Assembly (NCBI RefSeq): GCF_900115095.1
Contig: NZ_FOVH01000001.1
Coordinates: forward strand, 1,144,000-1,207,999
Source: Actinomadura madurae
GTDB lineage: Bacteria; Actinomycetota; Actinomycetes; Streptosporangiales; Streptosporangiaceae
DNA length: 64,000 nt
Direction: 5' to 3'
Position numbers and translations under genes: made by a program. How positions within the stretch are numbered: the first letter of the stretch is position 1; each line of letters opens with the position of its first letter. Positions 51,835-59,485 of this stretch are shown piece by piece. The notes beneath the pieces were generated by a model. That model worked only from the letters and a program-made list of their open reading frames with translations. It was not told the DNA's origin and made no database searches.

Positions 51835-52923
51835 CTACCGGTTGAGCATCCAGTGGCTGAAGGCCACGTAGTTGGCGGCGAACTCCTCCGGCGTCGCGGA
51901 GTCCTCCACCGTCTTGGCCAGCTCGTTGACCTTTCGGTAGTGCGGGATCCGGTCCTGTTCGTACTCGGCCAGCGCGGCGGCCACCCCGCCGGACGAGGCG
52001 AGCAGCCGGGCCAGCAGCAGCGCGTCCTCGACGCCCAGCGACGCACCCGCCGTGATGTGCGGGGAGAGCGCGTGAGCGGAGTCGCCGGCGAGGACGACCC
52101 GCTGCGAGACCCACCGGGGCAGCGGCGGCACCAGCATGATCTGGTTGTGCAGCACCTGGTCGTCCGGCGTCGACGCGATCAGTTCGAGCAGGGCCGGATT
52201 CCAGCCCGTCGTGTCGAGGAACGCGGCACGTTCCGCGGCCTGCTCTTTCGGAGTGCCCCGCAGGGGATCGGCGTCGAACTGGTTGACCAGCCAGTACACG
52301 GTGCCGTCGACCGTGGGCACATATCCGCCGCGGGTGCGCTCTTCACCGAGCACGATGACGCTGCGGTCGACGGTGACGCCCGCCGGCGGCCGGACGACCG
52401 CGCGCCACGCGTGATGGCCCTTGTGCTCCACGGCGTCGCTGCCCGGAAGCAGCAGGGACCGGACGACCGAGTACGCGCCGTCGGCGCCGACGAGCACGTC
52501 CGCCTCGGCGGTCGTGCCGTCACCGAAACGGGCGGTCACGGCGGCGTCGGTCTCGTCGTAGCCGACCAGCCGCGAGTTCAGGCGGATGTCGTCCCGGCCC
52601 ACCGCATCGGCGAGCAGGTCGTTCAGCTTGGCCCGGTGCACCAGAAGGTACCGGTGGTCGTCGTCGGAGAACCCGGAAGGCTGGATCAGTTCGCCCGCGT
52701 GGTTCCGGAAGTACATCTCCGCGGGCCGGCCGATGGCGCGCACCCGCTCGCCCAGCCCCAGCTCGTCGAAGACCGCCATCGCGTTCGCCCACAACCCGAG
52801 CCCCGCGCCGGCCGCCCGGATCTCCGGCGCCTGCTCGTGGATCACCGCCTCGATGCCCCGCCTGTGCAACGCGATCGCGGTGGTGAGCCCGATGATCCCG
52901 CCACCGGCAACAATTGCACGCAC
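51835..52923 (-). CDS. FAD-dependent aromatic monooxygenase (PHBH fold)
   Basis: A 362-residue class-A flavoprotein hydroxylase: 'AIVAGGGIIGLTTAIALHRR' (FAD), 'VLVGADGAYSVVRSLLLPG' (DG motif) and 'RVVLAGDSAHALSPHITAGA' (GD motif). It would hydroxylate an aromatic or polyketide-like ring with NAD(P)H. It is upstream of the CocE-like hydrolase and downstream of NIPSNAP and SnoaL-like genes, a grouping typical of aromatic natural-product modification or degradation. Confidence 0.9.
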   Translation of the reverse strand: MRAIVAGGGIIGLTTAIALHRRGIEAVIHEQAPEIRAAGAGLGLWANAMAVFDELGLGERVRAIGRPAEMYFRNHAGELIQPSGFSDDDHRYLLVHRAKLNDLLADAVGRDDIRLNSRLVGYDETDAAVTARFGDGTTAEADVLVGADGAYSVVRSLLLPGSDAVEHKGHHAWRAVVRPPAGVTVDRSVIVLGEERTRGGYVPTVDGTVYWLVNQFDADPLRGTPKEQAAERAAFLDTTGWNPALLELIASTPDDQVLHNQIMLVPPLPRWVSQRVVLAGDSAHALSPHITAGASLGVEDALLLARLLASSGGVAAALAEYEQDRIPHYRKVNELAKTVEDSATPEEFAANYVAFSHWMLNR

Positions 52924-52987
52924 CTGTCGTACCTCCTGGAATGGCTGTGAATTCTCTACGTTTCCGCGCCGGGCGCGGGGCCGGCCG

Positions 52988-53320
52988 TCAGGCGAGCCGG
53001 GAGTGCGCGGTGGGCGCCAGACGCACGGTCACCGCTTCGCCGGCCATGAGTTCCCCGAGCCGAGGCCTGATCGCCGACTCGAAGAGCGGATCCCGGTGCA
53101 CCCGCTCCACGATTTCTTCGCGTTCCGCATCGCTGCTGAACCTGCGGATCCAGACGAAGGCGTCTTCGTCGCCGGCATCGGTGAACGCTCCCGCGACGAC
53201 CATTCCGCTCGCCTCGTGCAGCGGAATCACCTGCTCGTCCATCCACCGGGCCAGCTCCCTTCCGCGGCCCGGCACCGCCGTCTCACGGCGGATCTCGTAA
53301 AACAACCTAGGCTCCTTCAC
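52988..53320 (-). CDS. NIPSNAP-family protein
   Basis: A 110-residue ferredoxin-like (alpha+beta barrel) protein: 'LFYEIRRETAVPGRGRELAR', 'GMVVAGAFTDAGDEDAFVWI' and 'FSSDAEREEIVERVHRDPLF' fit NIPSNAP. These dimeric proteins are related to small monooxygenases and antibiotic-biosynthesis monooxygenases; catalytic residues are not clear. It overlaps the upstream SnoaL-like gene by 14 bp. Confidence 0.8.
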   Translation of the reverse strand: MKEPRLFYEIRRETAVPGRGRELARWMDEQVIPLHEASGMVVAGAFTDAGDEDAFVWIRRFSSDAEREEIVERVHRDPLFESAIRPRLGELMAGEAVTVRLAPTAHSRLA

Positions 53321-53771
53321 GTGCGATGCGGTAAAGGTCCGGATTTCCTTCCCACGGCGCGGTCCGTACGATCGTCCACCGCTGGATCACCCATTTCCCG
53401 TTCGTGTCGACCAGGTCCAGCTGCCAATAGCCCCGCATGGTGAGATGGTCGACCCCCGGGGTCGGGACATGGTGGTAGGCGACCATGTGCGCCCGGCATC
53501 GCGCGGTCGCGCCGGAAACCTCGATGAGGAGATTGGAGCTGGCGTGGTGCGTGCAGGCGAATCCATCAATGATGGTGCGCGCCTTCGCGGTCATCTCGTC
53601 CGCCGTCAGTTCCTCGGCGGGTTCGCCGGACCGCCCGGTCAGGTCCAGCGTCATCCGATCCGCGAACAGATCCCGAAAACGCTCCCAGTCCTTGGAGTCC
53701 TGAGCATGCGCGAGATTGGCGACCACGTCGGTGATCCGAATACGGTCGAGCAGTGTCCCGGCCCCGTTCAT
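53307..53771 (-). CDS. SnoaL-like (NTF2 superfamily) protein
   Basis: A 154-residue SnoaL_4-type protein: 'RIRITDVVANLAHAQDSKDW', 'RFRDLFADRMTLDL', 'CTHHASSNLLIEVSG' and 'TMRGYWQLDLV' are typical blocks. Such proteins serve as cyclases, isomerases or hydroxylase-associated subunits for aromatic substrates; a His-His in the fold could be catalytic. Its ATG overlaps the stop of the DedA gene (ATGA). Confidence 0.82.
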   Translation of the reverse strand: MNGAGTLLDRIRITDVVANLAHAQDSKDWERFRDLFADRMTLDLTGRSGEPAEELTADEMTAKARTIIDGFACTHHASSNLLIEVSGATARCRAHMVAYHHVPTPGVDHLTMRGYWQLDLVDTNGKWVIQRWTIVRTAPWEGNPDLYRIAREGA

Positions 53772-54370
53772 GCCACCCCGCCGCGGGCGCGAACACGACG
53801 GGTCACCTCCATCGCGCCCGACATCACGAGGGCCAGCCCCAGCCCGACCAGGAAGGCCAGCAGCGCGTTCTCCTGGAAGAGCACGCCGCCGAGATAGCCC
53901 GTCAGGACGGTGTAGGCGCTCCAGGCGGTGCCTCCGACGGCGGTGAACAGGACATAGCGCCGGTAGTTGTAGCGCACCATTCCGGTGGTGACGGTCACCA
54001 GGTAGCGCCCGACCGGGATGAACCTGGTGCTCACCAGGACGAATCCGCCGCGCAGATCCAGGTGCCGGGAGATCCAGTCGTGCGTCGCGCGCCGTCTGGA
54101 GCCGTCCGGAAGCCGCTTCTGCACCCTGGCGCTCAGCCGCCGGCCGAGGGCGTACGGGATCTGGTCACCCAGAAAGGCGCCGACGGCCGTGGCTGCGATG
54201 ACCAGGGTGAGGTTGGTGGAACCCGTGGCGGCGAAGACGCCGGCGATGATGATGACGGGCTCGCTCGGAATCAGCGGGAGGAACGAGTCCAGCAGGGACA
54301 CGGACATGAGAATCAGATACAGCCACCAGGACGTCCCCATCGACTCGGTGAGCTCGACCCAGTCGATCAT
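53768..54370 (-). CDS. DedA-family membrane protein
   Basis: A 200-residue membrane protein with about five hydrophobic segments and the DedA motif set 'FLPLIPSEPVIIIAGVFAAT', 'VGAFLGDQIPYALGRRLSA' and 'GFVLVSTRFIPVGRYLVTVT' (the F/Y-R-PxxR helix). DedA proteins flip lipids or maintain membrane potential. First gene of the leftward operon; its function there is not obvious and it may simply share the transcript. The 123-bp gap before TauE holds no gene. Confidence 0.88.
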   Translation of the reverse strand: MIDWVELTESMGTSWWLYLILMSVSLLDSFLPLIPSEPVIIIAGVFAATGSTNLTLVIAATAVGAFLGDQIPYALGRRLSARVQKRLPDGSRRRATHDWISRHLDLRGGFVLVSTRFIPVGRYLVTVTTGMVRYNYRRYVLFTAVGGTAWSAYTVLTGYLGGVLFQENALLAFLVGLGLALVMSGAMEVTRRVRARGGVA

Positions 54371-54493
54371 GAGACGAGCGGCATCTCGTCAACGGATCCA
54401 CCGTGGGCCCGCGTGCGGCTCCAGAAGCTTGTCCTCATCGACTGGTCCTTTCCGTCTGTCTGGAAATTCGTGAAGTAGGCCATGAAATAGGCG

Positions 54494-55258
54494 TCAGGTG
54501 AGCGCTCGAACGAAGAGGACCGTGCCGATCGTCGTGCCGAATGTGACGATGAGCGCCTTCAAAAGGCGGCCGGGCATGCGCCGTGCCAGAATCGCCCCCG
54601 TATAGCCGCCGACGACCGTCGCGGGAGCCAGAATCAGAACAGCGGGCCAGTTGACCGGGCCGAAGAGCGCGAATGTCAGGAGAGTGACGCCGCCGACGGT
54701 GACGGTGAGGACGTTCTTGACGGCGTTGATCCGGTTGAGCGTCTCGTCGAGCACCAGGGCCAGCGCGGCGACGTACATGACGCCCAGCGCGGCGCCGAAA
54801 TAGCCCCCGTAGACGGCGCCGGCGAGGACGGCCACCTGCAGGGTGACCGTCCGGCGGCGGCGCCCGAGCGCACGCGGGTGACCGACCAGGCGGCGCAGGC
54901 GCTCCTGGAAGAACAGCGCCGCGGCCGCGCCGAGCACCAGGAACGGCACGACGAGCTCGAACGCGCGAGCGGGCGTGAGCAGCAGCAACGCGCATCCGGC
55001 CGCCGAACCGGCGACGCAGGCGGGCAGCACCGCCCGGATCCGCCCCCACTGCCCGGCCAGGTCGGCGCGGCTGCCCAGCACGCTGGAGACGTAGCCGGGA
55101 AAGACCGAGACCGAGTTCGTGACGTTCGCCTCGACTGAGGGGAGACCGGTCACGATCAGGCTGGGAAACGTGATCAGCGAGCCCCCGCCGGCCAGCGCGT
55201 TGATTCCGCCGGCGACCACGCCGGCGAGAATCAGCAGCAGTACGTTTCCAAGGTCCAT
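54494..55258 (-). CDS. TauE/SafE-family sulfite or organosulfur exporter
   Basis: A 254-residue membrane protein with about eight helices; 'GGINALAGGGSLITFPSLIV', 'EANVTNSVSVFPGYVSSVLG' and 'LNRINAVKNVLTVTVGGVTL' are family hallmarks. Members export sulfite, sulfoacetate or taurine-derived compounds. It is 10 kb from the thiol-dioxygenase operon, so a shared role (sulfite removal) is conceivable but unproven. A 6-bp inverted repeat operator candidate lies upstream. Confidence 0.88.
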   Translation of the reverse strand: MDLGNVLLLILAGVVAGGINALAGGGSLITFPSLIVTGLPSVEANVTNSVSVFPGYVSSVLGSRADLAGQWGRIRAVLPACVAGSAAGCALLLLTPARAFELVVPFLVLGAAAALFFQERLRRLVGHPRALGRRRRTVTLQVAVLAGAVYGGYFGAALGVMYVAALALVLDETLNRINAVKNVLTVTVGGVTLLTFALFGPVNWPAVLILAPATVVGGYTGAILARRMPGRLLKALIVTFGTTIGTVLFVRALT

Positions 55259-55364
55259 GGGGTTTCCGCGATCCGTAGGAAGGTCTGGCCGGATGACTGT
55301 TCACGCCGACCGGCGGGCAGGCTGTGACTCTAATTCGGCCGGTCCGCGAACTCCAGTGCGCCTT

Positions 55365-55383
55365 GGTAAACCGACGATTTACC
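55365..55383. promoter_or_regulatory. Inverted repeat upstream of the TauE/SafE gene
   Basis: GGTAAA (55365-55370), a 7-base spacer CCGACGA and TTTACC (55378-55383) form a perfect 6-bp inverted repeat in an AT-richer stretch about 107 bp before the TauE start. It may be a regulator binding site. The rest of 55259-55486 shows no gene. Confidence 0.4.
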
Positions 55384-55486
55384 GCCGTGCAATCACTCGC
55401 CCGAGCGGAATGGCGATTGCCGCGTTGCGCCGAAAAGTTATCGCCGGGGAAATTGGTGATGGTGGTGTTATGAGGGCAATTGAAAA

Positions 55487-56407
55487 TCAGGAACCGGAAC
55501 TGGAGTGCTCATCGGCGGCGATCTCCGTGACCGCTGCCCGCACCTGGTCTCGGAGCCAGGTGTGGGCCAGGTCGGAGTCGTAGCGCTGGTGCCAGGTGCA
55601 GTTGATCGGGGCCGCCGGGAAGGTGGCGGGCAAGGGCCTGCTGATCATGGTGAACGCCTCGACGAGGGGGCGGCTGACCAGCGCCGTCGTGGTGACCAGC
55701 AGGTCGCTCCGGCTGGCCGCGTGCAGCGCCATGGTGCCGGTCGCCACGGCCGCGGACACGTTCCGGCGCAGGCCCTCCGCGGCGAGCACCTCGTCGATCG
55801 GCCCGGTCAGGCGGCCGCGCCGCGAAACGACTACATGCGGGTACGCGGCGTACGAGTGCAGATCGAGGTGCTCGCCGCAGGGGTGTCCGGCCCGCATGGC
55901 CACCACCAGGGGATCGGAGCCGAGCGTCTCGGAGCGAAACTCGGGCCGGTCCGGCCGGTCCTGGCTGAGTTCGACGTCGACGCGGCCGCGCCGCAGATCG
56001 TCGGTGTCCACGGAGTTCTCCGCGAGAATGCGGAGCCGCACGCCCGGGGCCTGCTCATGCACCCTGCGCAGCAGCGCCGGCGCCAGCGCAGCGCCGAGCC
56101 CGTCGTGGCACTGCAAGGTGAACGTGCGCTCCAGCTGTCCGAGGTCCAGCGTGCCGCTCGGCACGAGCACGTCATGGGCCTGGCTGAGCAACTGGCGCAC
56201 ATCGTCCCGGATCGCCATCGCATACGGCGTCGGAACCATCGTGCGCCCCGTCCGCACCAGGATGTCGTCGCCCGTCAGCTTCCGCAGCCGCCCCAGACTG
56301 CGGCTGACCGCCGGTGACGACAGATGCAGCCGCTCGGCCGCACCCATCACGCTGCCCTCCTCAAGGAGGGCATTGAGCACTACCAGCAGGTTCAGGTCTA
56401 GTTGCAC
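55487..56407 (-). CDS. LysR-family transcriptional regulator
   Basis: A 306-residue intact LysR protein: HTH 'LNLLVVLNALLEEGSVMGAA' with 'LHLSSPAVSRSLGRLRKLTG', and an effector domain with 'VRLRILAENSVDTDDLRRGR', 'FRSETLGSDPLVVAMRAGHP'. The C-terminus 'WHQRYDSDLAHTWLRDQV' is common in this subgroup. GTG start 10 bp beyond the aconitase X small-subunit stop, so it may be the last gene of that leftward operon or have its own promoter (a TATAGT lies at 56421-56416 on its strand). Probable regulator of that operon. Confidence 0.85.
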   Translation of the reverse strand: MQLDLNLLVVLNALLEEGSVMGAAERLHLSSPAVSRSLGRLRKLTGDDILVRTGRTMVPTPYAMAIRDDVRQLLSQAHDVLVPSGTLDLGQLERTFTLQCHDGLGAALAPALLRRVHEQAPGVRLRILAENSVDTDDLRRGRVDVELSQDRPDRPEFRSETLGSDPLVVAMRAGHPCGEHLDLHSYAAYPHVVVSRRGRLTGPIDEVLAAEGLRRNVSAAVATGTMALHAASRSDLLVTTTALVSRPLVEAFTMISRPLPATFPAAPINCTWHQRYDSDLAHTWLRDQVRAAVTEIAADEHSSSGS

Positions 56408-56416
56408 CCAAGTAAA

Positions 56417-56869
56417 CTATATGGTGGCAGTCTTCCACTCCTCGAAAGCGTTCCGCGGGAGCCGGGTCGTCACGGTGACGATTCCCCGGTCGCCGTCGAC
56501 GGTGACGTGGTCGCCGGTCTGGATGATCTCCACGGGGTCCTGGTCGAGTTCGGAGACGGCCGGGACGCGGGTGACGACCGCCCCGAGCGCCGACTTGGTG
56601 GACAGCGTCGTGAACACCATCGCGAGCGGCGCCGTGCCGAGCAGCCGGGTGCTCTGGAAGAAGCCGGACCACCCCGAGGAGCCCTTGGCGCCCGGGAAGA
56701 CCAGCACCTTGCCGGTGAAGCAGACCCCGAACAGTTCGTGACGGCGCTCGATCACCGTGCCCGTCGCGGGGTCGATGCCGCCCCAGCCCGAGATGGTCTC
56801 GTGCGAGACCAGGGCCTCCCCCTCGGCGAGGCCGGGGACGATGCCGCGGCCGTGGAGCTCGATGATCAC
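56417..56869 (-). CDS. Aconitase X swivel (small, DUF126) subunit
   Basis: A 150-residue swivelling domain: 'VIIELHGRGIVPGLAEGEAL', 'GWGGIDPATGTVIERRHELF' and the Ser-rich active-site loop 'FPGAKGSSGWSGFF' are characteristic of AcnX small subunits. With the large subunit it forms an Fe-S dehydratase of hydroxylated carboxylates. GTG at 56869 has GAGGAGAAC upstream and overlaps the large-subunit stop (GTGA), giving equal expression of both chains. Confidence 0.88.
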   Translation of the reverse strand: MIIELHGRGIVPGLAEGEALVSHETISGWGGIDPATGTVIERRHELFGVCFTGKVLVFPGAKGSSGWSGFFQSTRLLGTAPLAMVFTTLSTKSALGAVVTRVPAVSELDQDPVEIIQTGDHVTVDGDRGIVTVTTRLPRNAFEEWKTATI

Positions 56870-58146
56870 GTCAGTTCTCCTCGCCAGGTTCCGGTGACGG
56901 CCGCGTCGACGCACTCCTCAAGGGTCCCGAACCATGCCTCGATGCCCAGGATCGCGGGCAGGTAGTGCGCCTGCTTGGCCGAGTCGGTGGCGAACACGCG
57001 CGTGCCCTCGGGGGCGGACCTGGACATCGCCGGACACGAGTCGGTCAGCAGCCGCCCGCCCGCCCTGCGAATGATCTCGGTGTAGCCGCTGCGATCGGCG
57101 ACCTCGCGAAGCGCGCGCGGGGTCATCATCCACAGCTCGGTGCCCGCGTTCAGTTTCCTTCCGTCGAGCGCGCGGGCCGTCCGGGCGATCTGGTCGAGCG
57201 AGGCGTGCGGGCATCCGAGCAGGATGAAGTCGACGTCCGCGGACTCGCCCTGGTCGTTCAGCCTCCGGTAGACCTCGCGACGCTCGCGCTCGCCGTACAC
57301 GATCTTCTCCGGGAGCGCCCGCCCGCCGAAGGCGGCCTCCGGCGTGGCCGCCTCGGGGGTGACGCCGGGGATGTGGTAGAGCTCCACGCCGCCCGACGAG
57401 GCCGTCGCCGCGCCGAAATGCTTGAGGTCGCTCAGGTCGGGCCGGCGCAGGTCGCCGGTGAGGACCGGGCGGTTCTCCTGGACGGTCTCGCCGACGAAGT
57501 ACCCGAACATCCCCCAGTCGAGGAACCCCTCGACCGGCACCGCGGACTCGATCAGGTGGGTGCCGTACCGGTTCTCCGGCAGGTGGTTCCCCCAGCAGGG
57601 GATCTTCCCCGTCAGGCCGGCCGCCCCGGTTGACGCGGTCCCTTCGCAGTTGGTCCTGGCCCCGAGGACGGAGTTGCAGTAGACCACCGCCGACGACTCC
57701 ATCCAGGCGCAGTGCTCGCCGCGCACCGGGAGGTTCCCCACCTGGTACGGCGTGCACGTGGCGAGGATGTTGACGCCGTGCGCGCCGTAGAAGGACTCGG
57801 CGTCCCGCTGGAGCGCGACCATGTTCGCCGGGTACGGCGCCACCCCGAGCGCGTCCTCTCCGAACCCCTGCTGCAACTGGCAGGTGGGCACCCGCATGCG
57901 CGGGATCTCCACCTCGTCGTCGCTGTCCAGGTTGATCACCGAGAACGCCTTGTTCCACCCGCCCTCGCGCACCAGCCTGGCCTTCACCGGCGACGGCTGC
58001 GTCATGGTCCCGGCGACGTTGCGGATGTCGCAGAGGCCGTCGGCGCCCAGCGCCTCGCCGTACCGGACCAGGAGGTCCATCGCGGCGGCCACCGCCGGTC
58101 CCTCGGCACCGTCCAGCATCGCCTTCTCATCGTCCGCCAGCTTCAC
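56866..58146 (-). CDS. Aconitase X catalytic (large, DUF521) subunit
   Basis: A 426-residue AcnX large subunit. Typical blocks 'ADDEKAMLDGAEGPAVAAAM', 'GTMTQPSPVKARLVREGG', 'YCNSVLGARTNCEGTASTGA', 'LGCPHASLDQIARTARAL' and 'DSCPAMSRS' supply the cluster cysteines and Lys. Known AcnX enzymes dehydrate cis-3-hydroxy-L-proline (bacteria) or phosphomevalonate (archaea). Proline racemase or reductase genes usual for hydroxyproline use are absent here, so the substrate remains unassigned. Confidence 0.88.
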   Translation of the reverse strand: MKLADDEKAMLDGAEGPAVAAAMDLLVRYGEALGADGLCDIRNVAGTMTQPSPVKARLVREGGWNKAFSVINLDSDDEVEIPRMRVPTCQLQQGFGEDALGVAPYPANMVALQRDAESFYGAHGVNILATCTPYQVGNLPVRGEHCAWMESSAVVYCNSVLGARTNCEGTASTGAAGLTGKIPCWGNHLPENRYGTHLIESAVPVEGFLDWGMFGYFVGETVQENRPVLTGDLRRPDLSDLKHFGAATASSGGVELYHIPGVTPEAATPEAAFGGRALPEKIVYGERERREVYRRLNDQGESADVDFILLGCPHASLDQIARTARALDGRKLNAGTELWMMTPRALREVADRSGYTEIIRRAGGRLLTDSCPAMSRSAPEGTRVFATDSAKQAHYLPAILGIEAWFGTLEECVDAAVTGTWRGELT

Positions 58147-58155
58147 CGGCGCCTC

Positions 58156-59445
58156 CTAGCCATCGACATTCTCCTGGACGCGTTCGCGCAGCTCGGCGGG
58201 GTCGATCCGCTGGACGCCGCCGTCACCGGCGAGGTCGACCGCATGGGCGGCGGCGAACCCCATCGCCGCGCACGGGCCCATGACCCGGACGCTCGACAGC
58301 GCGGCGGCGTCGCCGTCGACGCACCGGCCGGCCGCGACCAGGTTGTGCGCGCCCACCGGGATCAGGCTCCGCAGCGGGACGTAGTGCACATGGTCCGCGT
58401 CGAACACCTCCCACACGTACCCCTCCGCCCTGTCGTGCAGCTCGATGGGCCATGCCGTGCGGGCGACCGCGTCCTCGAAGCGGAACCCGGACCGGACCTC
58501 CTCCACCGAGAGCTGGTGGAGGGCGGCGATCCAGCGCGTCTGGCGGCGGCCGGGAAAGCCGTAACTGCGCACCTTGGCCTCGCCGAACGCCTTCGGGAAC
58601 TCCCTGCGCATGAACTCCACGACGCGGTCGGCCTGAGCCCTGCCCTCGATCTGCGCGCTGGACGCCCGGACGGCCTCAAGCGGCGCCTCGACATGGGTCA
58701 TGTTCATCACCGCGGTGTTCCGGCCGGGGAAGAAGAACGCCAGGCCGTCGCGCCGTACCAGGCCGTACTCCGTCGCCTTCTCCTCGATCCGGGCGACCAG
58801 CTCGTCCGGGTCGGGCCTGAACTCCTCGCGGAGGTTCTCCAGCCGGATCTGCTGCGAACCCCACACCGTGCGCTCGGGGATCCGGCAGGGCAGGCCCGCC
58901 TCCCAGGTGAGGGAGGCGTCTCCGCTCGCGTCGACGAAGCCGGTCGCGCGCACGCGGACGAGGCCGTGCCGGGTGGCGAAGGTGGTGGCGTCGATCCGGC
59001 CGCCGTCCGCCTCGACGTCGAGCACCGAGGCGCCGAGCACGACCTGGATCCCCAGCGACTGGACGAGGTTCTCGACCCACCGGCCGAGGACGACCTCGTC
59101 GTAGGCCACGGTCATCGTGTGGCCCCTGTTGAAGTGGACGTCGCCCGTCTTGGTCAGGTCCGCGAACATGGGGTCGAAGATCCCGTGGGTGAGCTGCCGG
59201 TACTCCGGGGCGTTGCCGTAGACGCCGCAGAACAGCCCGATGATCGAGTTCACGCACTGCCCGCCGAGGAGCGGGAGGGCGTCGGCGAGCACGACCGTCC
59301 GGCCGAGGCGGCGCGCCTCGACGGCGGCGGACAGGCCCGAGATGCCGGCCCCGACCACGCAGACGTCGGCGGTGAGGTCCTCGGTCGGGTTCCCGGCCGG
59401 CTTGGTGACGGTGTTGATCTTAAGCTCGGTGAGCTTGTGCGGCAT
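58156..59445 (-). CDS. FAD-dependent oxidoreductase (FAD_oxidored family)
   Basis: A 429-residue flavoprotein: N-terminal dinucleotide loop 'VCVVGAGISGLSAAVEARRL', 'LLGGQCVNSIIGLFCGVYGN', 'GFVDASGDASLTWEAGLPC' and C-terminal 'LVAAGRCVDGDAAALSSVRV' define the FAD_oxidored (PF12831) type. The Cys in 'GGQCVNS' is conserved in the group. It oxidises a hydroxy or amino group or reduces a double bond of the pathway intermediate; which one is not visible. Lies between the IlvD-type dehydratase and AcnX. Confidence 0.87.
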   Translation of the reverse strand: MPHKLTELKINTVTKPAGNPTEDLTADVCVVGAGISGLSAAVEARRLGRTVVLADALPLLGGQCVNSIIGLFCGVYGNAPEYRQLTHGIFDPMFADLTKTGDVHFNRGHTMTVAYDEVVLGRWVENLVQSLGIQVVLGASVLDVEADGGRIDATTFATRHGLVRVRATGFVDASGDASLTWEAGLPCRIPERTVWGSQQIRLENLREEFRPDPDELVARIEEKATEYGLVRRDGLAFFFPGRNTAVMNMTHVEAPLEAVRASSAQIEGRAQADRVVEFMRREFPKAFGEAKVRSYGFPGRRQTRWIAALHQLSVEEVRSGFRFEDAVARTAWPIELHDRAEGYVWEVFDADHVHYVPLRSLIPVGAHNLVAAGRCVDGDAAALSSVRVMGPCAAMGFAAAHAVDLAGDGGVQRIDPAELRERVQENVDG

Positions 59446-59485
59446 TCCTTCTCCTGAGGGTCCTGGAGCGGCGCGGGCGGGACGG

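Noticed and set aside
56417..58146. cis-3-hydroxy-L-proline dehydratase as a firm assignment for aconitase X
   Set aside because: Proline racemase, ketimine reductase or similar partners are missing, so only the family is claimed.
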